Origin: Pseudomonadota bacterium
Lineage (GTDB): Bacteria; Pseudomonadota; Alphaproteobacteria; Rhizobiales; Hyphomicrobiaceae
Assembly: GCA_023430845.1 (NCBI GenBank)
Contig: JAEYYJ010000399.1
Coordinates: 1 to 8,571, forward strand
Reading direction: 5' to 3'
Length of the DNA: 8,571 bases
In this document: piece after piece, positions 1-7,047 of the stretch
Layout of the letters: each line of letters opens with the position of its first letter
Numbering within the stretch: the first letter of the stretch is position 1
Made by a program: the position numbers and the translations under genes
Notes under the pieces: generated by a model
Told to the model about the DNA's origin: nothing
Databases searched by the model: none
What the model saw: the letters and a program-made list of their open reading frames with translations, nothing else

Positions 1-1
1 G

Positions 2-64
2 ACCGGCCAGATGATCGCCCTCGATGCGGGACAGCACCTCGCCTGGCCGGCAGCAAGACCATGA
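2..64 (+). CDS. C-terminal end of a short-chain dehydrogenase/reductase (SDR), truncated by the window edge
   Basis: Reading frame 2 is open from the first base and ends with TGA at 62-64. It encodes the 20-residue tail TGQMIALDAGQHLAWPAARP. The pattern TGQ-x4-D-x-GQHLAW is typical of the C-terminus of NAD(P)H-dependent SDR enzymes, including pteridine reductase/FolM-like members often found beside folB. The next gene, folB, starts 19 nt after this stop on the same strand, so both are probably in one folate/pterin operon. The Rossmann fold and the catalytic Ser-Tyr-Lys residues lie outside the window, so the substrate is inferred from context only. SDR family is fairly sure; a pterin reductase role is a guess. 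Confidence 0.7.
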   Translation, partial: TGQMIALDAGQHLAWPAARP

Positions 65-83
65 TCCGACAAGAGCCAAGAAC

Positions 84-503
84 ATGACAGAGCCGCTGCA
101 GTCCTCGCCCGCCGGCTCGATCTGCACAAAGGCGTCGGGAGACCGCCCCTTGCGACGCGTCTTCGTGCGCGATCTCGAGCTGATGGCCTCCGTCGGCGTG
201 TACGAGCTCGAGAAGCGGTACGAGCAGCGCATTGTCGTCTCAGTCGATCTGCTTGTCGTCGATGAGTACGACGGGCAATCCGACAACCTCGGCGCCGTGC
301 TCGACTACGGTTCCGTCGTTGCGGGCATCCGCTCGATCATCGAAAGCGGACACACGAACCTGCTCGAGACACTGGCAGAGCGTATTGCCCAGCGCTGTCT
401 CTCGGACGCTCGCGTTATGCGCGCCGTCGTGCGGCTCGAGAAGCCCGACATCGTGCCCGGCTGCCGCACGGTCGGCATCGAGATCGTGCGCGACAGAGCC
501 TAG
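84..503 (+). CDS. folB: Dihydroneopterin aldolase
   Basis: Cytosolic folate-synthesis enzyme that converts 7,8-dihydroneopterin to 6-hydroxymethyl-7,8-dihydropterin plus glycolaldehyde. The 139-residue product is slightly longer than the usual ~120 because of a non-conserved N-terminal tail of about 22 residues. Visible family features are [19 protein letters not shown] (26-44), with Glu43 at the expected active-site acid position; LDYGSVV (73-79); [10 protein letters not shown] (93-102); and [18 protein letters not shown] (117-134), with Lys120 at the catalytic lysine position. I chose ATG 84 over an in-frame ATG at 24 because the latter would lie inside the upstream SDR gene; no strong Shine-Dalgarno sequence marks either. 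The folK gene that often follows folB is absent: the next gene is the convergent hslU, and the TAG stop (501-503) overlaps the hslU stop. Confidence 0.9.
   Translation: MTEPLQSSPAGSICTKASGDRPLRRVFVRDLELMASVGVYELEKRYEQRIVVSVDLLVVDEYDGQSDNLGAVLDYGSVVAGIRSIIESGHTNLLETLAERIAQRCLSDARVMRAVVRLEKPDIVPGCRTVGIEIVRDRA
500..503. other. CTAG palindrome shared by two convergent stop codons
   Basis: The four bases CTAG hold the folB stop (TAG, 501-503, +) and the hslU stop (TAG read on minus, 502-500). Because CTAG is its own reverse complement, each strand reads TAG. No hairpin with a T-tract is visible on either side, so each transcript presumably runs into the other gene or ends by another mechanism. 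Confidence 0.9.
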
Positions 504-1807
504 AGAATGAACTTCGAGAGATCCGCATTGCGCGCGAGATCGCCGACGCGCGCACGCACGTAGGCGCCATCCACGCCTACGGTATTTCCACCGCGATCGG
601 AAGCATCGAACGAGATATCATCGAGAACGCGCTCGACAACCGTATGCAGCCGCCGCGCCCCGATATTCTCGACCGTCGAATTCACCGAAACCGCGATATC
701 GGCGATGGCATCGATGGCATCGTCGGTGAAGTCGAGCGTCAGTCCTTCGGTAGCCATCAGCGCAATGTACTGCTTGATCAGGCTCGCCTGCGGCTCCGTC
801 AGAATGCGGCGGAAGTCCTCACGCGTCAGCGGCTTCAGCTCCACGCGAATGGGCAGGCGCCCTTGCAGTTCCGGCAACAAGTCCGAAGGCTTGGCCAGAT
901 GGAAAGCACCCGACGCGATAAAGAGAATGTGGTCAGTCTTGATCGGGCCGTACTTGGTCGCGACGGTCGTGCCCTCGATGAGCGGCAGGAGATCACGCTG
1001 CACTCCCTCGCGGCTGACGTCGGCGCCACCACGCCCGGCCGCATCACTGCGCGAGCAGATCTTGTCGATCTCATCGAGGAAGACGATGCCGTTATTCTCG
1101 ACCAGCTTGACGGCCTCGGTAGCAATCTGGTCGCTGTCGAGCAGTTTATCGCTTTCCTGGCTGATGAGTTGCTCATAGCTCTGACCGACGGTAAGGCGCC
1201 GCGTCTTCATGCGCTGGCCGAAGGCTTTGCCGAGCATCTCACTGATGTTGACCATGCCCATCTGGCCACCAGGGATGTCCATGGTCGGAAAGGCCGGCGC
1301 ATTGTCGGCCACTTGAATCTCGATTTCCTTGTCGTTGAGCTCATTGTTACGGAGACGCTTGCGGAAGGCTTCCCGCGTCGCCGGCTGCGCCCCCGGGCCG
1401 ACCAGCGCGTCGAGCACCTTCTCCTCGGCATTTTTCTCGGCCAGCGCCTTCACTTCCCGGCGCTTCGCATCGCGGACGAGACCGATGCCGACCTCGACGA
1501 GATCACGCACGATGCTGTCGACATCGCGGCCGACATAGCCGACCTCGGTGAACTTCGTCGCCTCCACCTTGATGAAGGGCGCGCCGGCAAGCCGGGCCAA
1601 GCGTCGCGAGATCTCGGTCTTACCGCACCCCGTCGGGCCGATCATGAGAATGTTCTTCGGCTGGACTTCCTCGCGCAGCTCACCTTCGAGCTGCTGGCGC
1701 CGCCAGCGGTTCCTGAGCGCAATCGCGACCGCGCGCTTGGCATCCTGCTGGCCGACGATATAGCGATCGAGTTCCGAGACGATCTCTCGGGGAGAGAAAT
1801 TGGACAT
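500..1807 (-). CDS. hslU: ATP-dependent protease ATPase subunit HslU (ClpY)
   Basis: AAA+ unfoldase that forms a hexameric ring on the HslV peptidase and threads substrate proteins into it; cytosolic and usually heat-inducible. The 435-residue product is close to the family norm (443 in E. coli). Visible features in order: [20 protein letters not shown] (17-36); Walker A GPTGCGKT (57-64); pore loop GYVG (90-93); a variable I-domain at about 110-230; Walker B IVFLDEID (241-248); an arginine-finger region ELQGRLPIR with Arg317; sensor-2 motif GARRL (383-387); and the C-terminal tail DLSKFIL, which inserts into HslV pockets. No motif is missing. The start ATG (1807-1805) has a weak GAGG-type Shine-Dalgarno about 10 nt upstream. 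hslV, normally adjacent, is not in the window: the upstream neighbour is the divergent boxC. The stop overlaps that of folB. Confidence 0.97.
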   Translation of the reverse strand: MSNFSPREIVSELDRYIVGQQDAKRAVAIALRNRWRRQQLEGELREEVQPKNILMIGPTGCGKTEISRRLARLAGAPFIKVEATKFTEVGYVGRDVDSIVRDLVEVGIGLVRDAKRREVKALAEKNAEEKVLDALVGPGAQPATREAFRKRLRNNELNDKEIEIQVADNAPAFPTMDIPGGQMGMVNISEMLGKAFGQRMKTRRLTVGQSYEQLISQESDKLLDSDQIATEAVKLVENNGIVFLDEIDKICSRSDAAGRGGADVSREGVQRDLLPLIEGTTVATKYGPIKTDHILFIASGAFHLAKPSDLLPELQGRLPIRVELKPLTREDFRRILTEPQASLIKQYIALMATEGLTLDFTDDAIDAIADIAVSVNSTVENIGARRLHTVVERVLDDISFDASDRGGNTVGVDGAYVRARVGDLARNADLSKFIL

Positions 1808-1906
1808 TCAGGTCGTACCTCGTGTTGCGGCCACCCGGACGGCGCCGCCCGAGCTGTTATCTGGCGCTCCCGGGCGCTCGGGGCAAGCCCCATCGACGCG
1901 GGCCCC

Positions 1907-1922
1907 TCGTACGCCGGTACGA
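1907..1922. promoter_or_regulatory. Perfect 6-bp inverted repeat, possible operator
   Basis: TCGTAC, four bases (GCCG), then GTACGA form a perfect inverted repeat. It lies roughly midway between the two divergent start codons (about 100 bp from hslU, about 110 bp from boxC). Its size and position fit a binding site for a dimeric regulator, but GC-rich DNA makes such repeats common by chance and no regulator gene is in view. Confidence 0.25.
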
Positions 1923-2023
1923 TTCCCGTTGCGCCCCGCGAGACAAGCGTAGACTCTCGCCTCAAATGTATCCGGTGGCCTGCTCGCTCAGCAAGAACGC
2001 CTCAGAGGGGCAGAAAATACCAG

Positions 2024-2028
2024 GGAGG
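2024..2028 (+). promoter_or_regulatory. Shine-Dalgarno sequence of boxC
   Basis: GGAGG ends five bases before the GTG at 2034, which supports GTG as the boxC start. An ATG at 2032 overlaps this GTG but is followed at once by TGA (ATGTGA, 2032-2037), so initiation there would yield no protein. Confidence 0.75.
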
Positions 2029-2033
2029 ACGAT

Positions 2034-3719
2034 GTGAGCGACACGACGGACAAATCCGCGGCGCCCGCCAGAATCGACTTCGAGACGGCACCTGAACGCT
2101 ACCGGCACTGGCGGATCGCGGTGAACGGTGCCGTCGCCGACCTGATCCTCGATGTGGACGAGAATGCGACGCTCCGGCCCGGCTATCAGCTCAAGCTCAA
2201 TTCCTATGACCTCGGCGTGGACATCGAGCTTGCCGACGCCATTCAGCGCCTCCGCTTCGAGCATCCGGGCGTCAAGGTCGTGGTGCTGCGCTCCGGCAAG
2301 GATCGTGTGTTTTGCGCCGGCGCCAACATCCGGATGCTCGCCGGATCGAGCCACGCCCATAAGGTGAATTTCTGCAAGTTCACGAACGAGACGCGCTTCG
2401 CCATGGAGGATGCCAGTGCGGCGTCCGGCCAGCGCTATCTCTGCGCCATCCAGGGAACGGCGGCTGGCGGCGGCTACGAACTCGCGCTCGCCTGCGACGA
2501 GATCATTCTCGCTGATGACGGTAGTTCGAGCGTGTCGCTTCCGGAGCTGCCGCTGCTCGCCGTGCTGCCGGGCACGGGCGGCCTCACGCGCGTCACGGAC
2601 AAGCGCAAAGTGCGCCGCGACCGCGCCGACGTACTGTGCACGCTGGAGGAAGGCCTGAAGGGCAAGCGTGCCGCCGACTGGCGCGTCGTCGACAAGGTGG
2701 TGCCGAGATCGCGCATGGAGGCTGTTGTCGCGGAGGCCGCCGCGCGGCTCGCAGAACAATCGGACCGGCCCGCAGATGCTCAAGGTATCGCGTTGACGCC
2801 GCTCGAGCGCACGCGTGACGGTGATACCATTCTGTATTCGAGCTTGCGCGTGGAGATCGATCACTCCGCGCGACGCGCGACGATCACGGTTCTAGGTCCT
2901 GATGCAGCGCCGCCGTCCGATACCGACGCGTTGCAGCGCGAAGGCGCGAGCTTCTGGCCGCTGCGCCTCTCACGTGAGCTCGATGATGCGCTGCTGCATC
3001 TGCGCACGAATGAGCGCGATATCGGCACACTCGTCTTCAAGTCGACAGGCGATCCCCAGCGCGTGCTTGCATATGACGCATTTCTCGACGCGAACAGCAG
3101 CAACTGGCTCGCGCGCGAAATCCTGCATCAGTGGAAGCGGGTACTGAAGCGTATCGATCTCACCTCGCGCTCGCTCGTCGCACTCGTCGAGCCGAGTTCG
3201 TGCTTCGCGGGCACGCTCGCCGAAATCGTGATCGCCTGTGACCGCTCCTTCATGCTGATCGGCGCCGAGAAAGGAGACAATCGCGCGCCCGCGAGCATGA
3301 ACCTATCGGCATTGAACTTCGGTGCTTATCCCATGAGCAATGGCCTCTCGCGCCTCGCGACGCGCTTTCTCGGTGAGCCCGAGAGCGTGGACGCCGCATG
3401 CGCGACAATCGGCACATCACTCGATGCCGAAGCTTGCGAGGAATTAGGCCTCGTCACCATCGCGTACGACACGATCGATTATGCCGACGAAGTGCGCATC
3501 TTCCTCGAGGAGCGCGCGAGCTTTTCGGCCGACGGGCTTACAGGCCTCGAAGCAAACCTGCGCTTTGCCGGGCCCGAGACCATGGAGACGAAAGTCTTCG
3601 GCCGTCTCACGGCATGGCAGAACTGGATATTCCAGCGGCCGAACGCGATTGGTCCGGATGGCGCGCTCAAGCGTTACGGCAGCGGTGTGAAGGCCGATTT
3701 TGATCCCGAGCGAGTGTAG
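2034..3719 (+). CDS. boxC: Benzoyl-CoA-dihydrodiol lyase (2,3-epoxybenzoyl-CoA dihydrolase) BoxC
   Basis: Ring-cleaving enzyme of the aerobic CoA-dependent benzoate (box) pathway: it hydrolyses 2,3-epoxybenzoyl-CoA to 3,4-dehydroadipyl-CoA semialdehyde and formate in the cytosol. The 561-residue length and two-module build match the family. The N-terminal module is crotonase-like, with FCAGANIRML (93-102) and GTAAGGGYELALACDEI (141-157) at the two oxyanion-hole regions and LPELPLLAVLPGTGGL (169-184). The second, more diverged crotonase-like half starts near residue 265 and includes EPSSCFAGTLAEIVIACD (386-403). The start is GTG, supported by GGAGG five bases upstream. boxB follows after 26 nt, so the two are almost surely co-transcribed. 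The upstream gene hslU is divergent, so boxC heads the unit. Recognition is by overall resemblance of the protein to BoxC and by the adjacent boxB. Confidence 0.93.
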   Translation: MSDTTDKSAAPARIDFETAPERYRHWRIAVNGAVADLILDVDENATLRPGYQLKLNSYDLGVDIELADAIQRLRFEHPGVKVVVLRSGKDRVFCAGANIRMLAGSSHAHKVNFCKFTNETRFAMEDASAASGQRYLCAIQGTAAGGGYELALACDEIILADDGSSSVSLPELPLLAVLPGTGGLTRVTDKRKVRRDRADVLCTLEEGLKGKRAADWRVVDKVVPRSRMEAVVAEAAARLAEQSDRPADAQGIALTPLERTRDGDTILYSSLRVEIDHSARRATITVLGPDAAPPSDTDALQREGASFWPLRLSRELDDALLHLRTNERDIGTLVFKSTGDPQRVLAYDAFLDANSSNWLAREILHQWKRVLKRIDLTSRSLVALVEPSSCFAGTLAEIVIACDRSFMLIGAEKGDNRAPASMNLSALNFGAYPMSNGLSRLATRFLGEPESVDAACATIGTSLDAEACEELGLVTIAYDTIDYADEVRIFLEERASFSADGLTGLEANLRFAGPETMETKVFGRLTAWQNWIFQRPNAIGPDGALKRYGSGVKADFDPERV

Positions 3720-3732
3720 AACTCACCGCATT

Positions 3733-3738
3733 GGAGGA
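3733..3738 (+). promoter_or_regulatory. Shine-Dalgarno sequence of boxB
   Basis: GGAGGA lies seven bases before ATG 3746 and fixes that ATG as the start. A TTG at 3731 in the same frame would lie on top of this site and is not a credible start. Confidence 0.8.
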
Positions 3739-3745
3739 AACACGA

Positions 3746-5203
3746 ATGACCATCAACACCCAAGGCGCGGTCGACTACTCGACGAAGATCCCGAACAATG
3801 TCGGCCTCAATGACGATCAGCGCGTGCTGAAGGCGCTCGAGCAATGGCATCCCGGCTATATCGACTGGTGGATGACCATGGGGCCAGAGGGCTTCCAGAC
3901 ATCGGACGTGTATCTCCGTACCGCCATCTCGATCGATCCCAAGGGCTGGGCCAAGTTCGAGTATGTGAAGATGCCCGAGTACCGCTGGGGGATTCTGCTC
4001 GCACCCCAGGACGAAAGCCGCCTCGTGAATTTCGGCGCGCACAAAGGCGAGAGGGCCTGGCAGGAAGTACCTGGCGAATACCGCGCCATGCTGCGCCGTC
4101 TCGTCGTTATCCAGGGTGACACCGAACCCGCGAGCGTGGAACAGCAACGCCACCTCGGCAAGACCGCGCCCTCGCTTTACGACATGCGCAATCTCTTCCA
4201 GGTGAATGTCGAGGAAGGCCGCCATCTCTGGGCTATGGTCTATCTCCTGCACAAATACTTCGGCCGCGATGGGCGCGAGGAAGCGGATGGCCTCCTGCAG
4301 CGCCGTTCGGGTGACGAAGACAAGCCCCGCATGCTCGGCGCCTTCAACGAGACGACGCCGGACTGGCTCTCGTTCTTCATGTTCACGTTCTTCACGGACC
4401 GCGACGGCAAGATGCAGCTCGAAAGCCTCGCACAGTCGGGCTTCGATCCGCTCTCGCGCACGTGCCGCTTCATGCTGACCGAAGAAGCGCATCACATGTT
4501 CGTCGGCGAGACGGGCGTCGGGCGCACCATCGAGCGCACGTGCGAAGCCATGAAGGCTGCGGGCATCGAGGATCCGTACGATATCAATCGCGTGCGCGCG
4601 CTCGGCGTCGTCGATCTGCCGACCTTGCAGAAGAAGGCAAACCTGCACTTCTCGCTCTCACTCGATCTCTTCGGCTCGGAAGTCTCGACGAATGCGGCGA
4701 ATTTCTACAACTCCGGCCTCAAAGGACGCTTCAACGAGACGCGCATCGACGATGATCATCTGCTGACCGGCGCGCACTATCCCGTGCTCAAGTTCGTCGA
4801 TGGCAGCATCAAGATGGTCGACGAACCGGCGCTGACGGCGATCAACATGCGCCTTCGGGACGACTATGTGAAAGATTGTCAGGGCGGCGTGTCGCGCTGG
4901 AATCGCATCATCGACAAAGCCGGCATCAAGTTCCAGCTCACGCTGCCGTCGGTTACCTTCAACCGCGCCATCGGCGAGTTCAGGAACATCCATGCCTCGC
5001 CCGAGGGAAAGCTCCTCTCGGATGGTGAATGGGCAGCGCGGAAGGATGAATGGCTCCCCTCGACGGACGACGGCGCCTTCATCGAAAGCCTCATGAAGCC
5101 CTGCTGGGAGCCCGGCAAGTATGCGGGTTGGATCTCGCCGCCCAAGGTCGGTATCGACAGCAAGCCGGGCGACTTCGAGTATGTGAAGATTGCCGTTTCG
5201 TAA
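3746..5203 (+). CDS. boxB: Benzoyl-CoA 2,3-epoxidase subunit BoxB
   Basis: Oxygenase component of the box pathway. With electrons from the reductase BoxA it uses O2 to epoxidise benzoyl-CoA to 2,3-epoxybenzoyl-CoA, the substrate of BoxC encoded just upstream. The 485-residue product is the usual size (about 475-490) and belongs to the ferritin-like di-iron enzymes. All six expected ligands can be placed: Glu127; Glu157 and His160 in NVEEGRHLW; Asp218 in FFTDRD; Glu247 and His250 in TEEAHHMF. These are spaced exactly as the Glu120, Glu150, His153, Asp211, Glu240, His243 set that I recall for Azoarcus evansii BoxB (offset +7), so the centre appears intact. ATG 3746 is chosen for its Shine-Dalgarno. 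boxA is not in the window. Confidence 0.96.
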   Translation: MTINTQGAVDYSTKIPNNVGLNDDQRVLKALEQWHPGYIDWWMTMGPEGFQTSDVYLRTAISIDPKGWAKFEYVKMPEYRWGILLAPQDESRLVNFGAHKGERAWQEVPGEYRAMLRRLVVIQGDTEPASVEQQRHLGKTAPSLYDMRNLFQVNVEEGRHLWAMVYLLHKYFGRDGREEADGLLQRRSGDEDKPRMLGAFNETTPDWLSFFMFTFFTDRDGKMQLESLAQSGFDPLSRTCRFMLTEEAHHMFVGETGVGRTIERTCEAMKAAGIEDPYDINRVRALGVVDLPTLQKKANLHFSLSLDLFGSEVSTNAANFYNSGLKGRFNETRIDDDHLLTGAHYPVLKFVDGSIKMVDEPALTAINMRLRDDYVKDCQGGVSRWNRIIDKAGIKFQLTLPSVTFNRAIGEFRNIHASPEGKLLSDGEWAARKDEWLPSTDDGAFIESLMKPCWEPGKYAGWISPPKVGIDSKPGDFEYVKIAVS

Positions 5204-5293
5204 CTCGCTGACGGCGTGAAGTGGTGCTATTGGCGCGCCGATGCCCGCCAGACCGGGAACCCGCCCGCATTCGGCAAGTTCTTCCGGGATGGT

Positions 5294-5317
5294 GCGGCAG
5301 GATCATCATCCTGCTGC
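5294..5317 (+). terminator. Hairpin downstream of boxB, terminator-like without a T-tract
   Basis: GCGGCAGGAT (5294-5303) pairs with ATCCTGCTGC (5308-5317) around the loop CATC: ten base pairs, including one G-U. It lies about 90 nt after the boxB stop. No run of T follows on either strand, so it does not meet the rule for an intrinsic terminator. It may protect the 3' end of the boxCB mRNA or be incidental. Confidence 0.35.
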
Positions 5318-5445
5318 CGGCCACAATCGCGCCACAACGCTCAAGCTTGGCTTGGCGCGATTCAGGCGAGCGGCTAAGGCTGTGCCAGCCGACCTGAAAG
5401 CGTTCGTGCTAGAAGTACCGGCCGAGGCCGGGTTCCGCCTCAACC

Positions 5446-5450
5446 AAGGA
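5446..5450 (+). promoter_or_regulatory. Shine-Dalgarno sequence of the peptidyl-prolyl isomerase gene
   Basis: AAGGA lies eight bases before GTG 5459. An ATG at 5471 in the same frame would be 20 bases away, too far, so the GTG is preferred. Confidence 0.6.
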
Positions 5451-5458
5451 TCGCCCCT

Positions 5459-6358
5459 GTGAACAAGCTCATGAGAGCCGTTTTCGCCGCTGCGCTGCTG
5501 ACAGCGCCCCTCCCCGTCGCGGTTCATCTCGCGGGCGAGAGCGTTGCCCAGGACAAGCCGCAGGAGAAGATCGTCGCCAAGGTTAATGGCAAGTCCATCA
5601 CGGAATCGGACATGCAGCTTGCCGAGGCCGAGATCGGCAACGAGCTTGGCAGCATCCCTCCCGAGGCGCGCCGCCGTGTCATCCTCGAGTACGTGATCGA
5701 GAACCAGCTCTTTGCAGATGCCGCCGAAGCCGCGAAGCTCGGCAGTGGCGCGGCCTTCGAAGAGCGCATGAACTATTGGCGCCGCCGCGCGCTGCGCGAA
5801 TATTACTTCGAGGCCGAACTGAACAAGTCGGTCAGCGAAGCCGATGCCAAGAAGTTCTACGACCAGCAGGTCGGCAATGCGAAGGCGCAGGAAGAGGTGC
5901 GGGCGCGTCACATTCTCGTCGAGAGCGAGGACCTGGCAAAGCAGCTCCACGCGCGCATCACGAAGGGCGAGGATTTTGTTGCGCTCGCCAAGGAGCATTC
6001 CAAGGATCCCGGCAGCAAGGATGAAGGCGGCGATCTCGGCTACTTCGGCAAGGGTCAGATGGTGCCGGTCTTCGAGGAAACGGCATTCGCACTGAAGGCT
6101 GGCGGTGTCTCGGAGCCGGTGAAGAGCCAGTTCGGCTGGCATATCGTGAAAGTCGAGGATCGCCGTGCACGCGGCGCGCCGCCGTTCGACACCATCAAGG
6201 AGCGCATCGTCGCCTCCATGATCCATCGCAAGGCGCAGGAAGTTGCGGCCGATCTGCGCGCCAAGGCTGAACTCGAATACGTCGATCCGGCCATCAAGGC
6301 GCAGATCGAACAGGAGAAGGCCATCAAGCCGGCTCCGGACAAGTCGCCGAAGCAGTAA
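5459..6358 (+). CDS. Exported parvulin-type peptidyl-prolyl cis-trans isomerase (PpiC/SurA-like)
   Basis: Predicted periplasmic folding helper that catalyses cis-trans isomerisation of X-Pro bonds, probably in outer-membrane or secreted proteins. The 299-residue product starts with a Sec-type signal peptide: MNKLMR, a hydrophobic stretch (7-25), and a likely signal peptidase I site after SVA (residue 30). An N-terminal chaperone-like helical region (35-125) resembles the SurA/PrsA class. The rotamase domain spans about 147-235: RARHILVESE (148-157), GGDLGYFGKGQMVPVFEETA (190-209), and VSEPVKSQFGWHIVKVED (217-234). The tail is rich in Lys, Pro and charged residues. The start is GTG, chosen by Shine-Dalgarno spacing; ATG 5471 would shorten the protein by four residues and leave a workable signal peptide. 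There is no lipobox cysteine, so it is not a lipoprotein. It converges on lipB with 2 nt between the stops. Confidence 0.92.
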   Translation: MNKLMRAVFAAALLTAPLPVAVHLAGESVAQDKPQEKIVAKVNGKSITESDMQLAEAEIGNELGSIPPEARRRVILEYVIENQLFADAAEAAKLGSGAAFEERMNYWRRRALREYYFEAELNKSVSEADAKKFYDQQVGNAKAQEEVRARHILVESEDLAKQLHARITKGEDFVALAKEHSKDPGSKDEGGDLGYFGKGQMVPVFEETAFALKAGGVSEPVKSQFGWHIVKVEDRRARGAPPFDTIKERIVASMIHRKAQEVAADLRAKAELEYVDPAIKAQIEQEKAIKPAPDKSPKQ

Positions 6359-6363
6359 ATTTA
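6356..6363. other. TAAATTTA palindrome holding two convergent stop codons
   Basis: The isomerase stop TAA (6356-6358, +) and the lipB stop TAA (6363-6361, minus) sit at opposite ends of a perfect 8-bp palindrome. No stem-loop terminator is seen next to it on either strand. Confidence 0.85.
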
Positions 6364-7047
6364 CGCGGAGAGCGTCGGTCCGAAGCGCCGTTCGAAAGCG
6401 GCGCGGAGGGCCGCGTCCACCTCGCTCATTCCGGCGCGAATGCCGAGATCGGTGAGCGAGGTTACGCCGTGCTGGCGCACGCCGCACGGCACGATGCCTG
6501 AGAAGTGCTCGAGGTTGGGCGCGACGTTCAGGCTGATGCCGTGGAAACTGATCCAGCGCCTGAGACGAATGCCGATGGCGCCGATCTTGTCTTCGACGCT
6601 CGGCCCGAGCTCCGGCCGGCGCACCCAGACGCCGACGCGGTCGCTTCGTGTCTCGCCGACGACACCGAATGTCGCGAGCGTGTCGATCATCCAGCCTTCG
6701 AGCTCACGAACGAACGCGCGCACATCGGCGCCGCGCCGGCCCACATCGAGCATCACATAAGCCACTCGCTGGCCGGGACCGTGATAGGTGTATTGCCCGC
6801 CCCGCCCAGCCTCGTAGACGGGAAAGCGATCGGGCGTGACGAGATCGGCGGGCTTGGCGCTTGTCCCGGCCGTGTAGAGCGGCGGGTGCTCCAGAAGCCA
6901 GACCAGCTCGCCGGCTTCACCCTCCGCGATGGCCTTGGCGCGGGCCTCCATGAAGGTGAGCGCCTCAGGATAGGCTACGGGGGCGCCGCTCACGCGCCAG
7001 CCAACGGCGGGCTGCAGGCTGGATAGATTGGCCATATGCTGCGTCAT
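6361..7047 (-). CDS. lipB: Octanoyltransferase (lipoyl(octanoyl)-ACP:protein N-octanoyltransferase)
   Basis: Moves the octanoyl group from octanoyl-ACP to the lipoyl-domain lysine of 2-oxoacid dehydrogenases and the glycine-cleavage H protein: the first step of lipoate synthesis, in the cytosol. The 228-residue product has the full family pattern: [18 protein letters not shown] (47-64); [19 protein letters not shown] (81-99); [20 protein letters not shown] (151-170), with Lys154 at the conserved active-site lysine; [12 protein letters not shown] (171-182); and [14 protein letters not shown] (185-198), with the acyl-carrying Cys188. The start is ATG 7047; an in-frame ATG at 7035 (MANLSSL) is equally possible, and neither has a clear Shine-Dalgarno. 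lipA is not adjacent. The gene is transcribed alone and is divergent from the NTF2-like operon. Confidence 0.95.
   Translation of the reverse strand: MTQHMANLSSLQPAVGWRVSGAPVAYPEALTFMEARAKAIAEGEAGELVWLLEHPPLYTAGTSAKPADLVTPDRFPVYEAGRGGQYTYHGPGQRVAYVMLDVGRRGADVRAFVRELEGWMIDTLATFGVVGETRSDRVGVWVRRPELGPSVEDKIGAIGIRLRRWISFHGISLNVAPNLEHFSGIVPCGVRQHGVTSLTDLGIRAGMSEVDAALRAAFERRFGPTLSA

Larger units (their letters stand above)
1808..2033. promoter_or_regulatory. Divergent intergenic region between hslU and boxC
   Basis: These 226 bases separate the start codons of hslU (minus) and boxC (+), so promoters for both should lie here or, for boxC, possibly in it alone if boxCB forms a unit. I see no ORF with coding character and no strong sigma-70 promoter. 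A possible heat-shock-like pair for hslU on minus is CTTGCC (1887-1882), 17 nt, then CCAGAT (1864-1859); the match is poor and should be treated as a guess. No TGCA repeats of the kind reported for BzdR/BoxR operators occur here. Confidence 0.5.
5204..5458 (+). other. Intergenic region between boxB and the peptidyl-prolyl isomerase gene
   Basis: These 255 bases have no convincing coding frame. They contain the hairpin at 5294-5317 and, further on, a weak promoter-like pair: CTTGGC (5351-5356), 17 nt, CTAAGG (5374-5379). The first box resembles the rhizobial -35 consensus CTTGAC; the second is a poor -10. The gap suggests that the isomerase gene has its own promoter rather than belonging to the box unit. 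Confidence 0.4.

Noticed and set aside
1808..2033. A BoxR/BzdR-type operator upstream of boxC
   Set aside because: I looked for TGCA repeats in this region and found none.
644..2095. A 483-codon open frame on + antisense to hslU
   Set aside because: It runs through a gene with every HslU motif. Its product has no recognisable domain and is rich in Arg, Leu and Asp, as expected for the antisense of GC-rich codons.
1962..2864. A 300-codon open frame on minus antisense to boxC
   Set aside because: The product has no motif and the sense strand encodes a full BoxC. Long antisense frames are usual at this GC content.
3674..4648. A 324-codon open frame on minus antisense to boxB
   Set aside because: The sense strand carries all six di-iron ligands of BoxB; the antisense product is featureless.
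5241..5462. A 73-codon + frame between boxB and the parvulin gene
   Set aside because: It has no Shine-Dalgarno, no motif and a mixed composition, and it spans the hairpin; it ends inside the parvulin start.
5306..6487. A 393-codon open frame on minus antisense to the parvulin gene
   Set aside because: It overlaps a well-supported exported isomerase and the end of lipB, and its product is Arg/Leu-rich without motifs.
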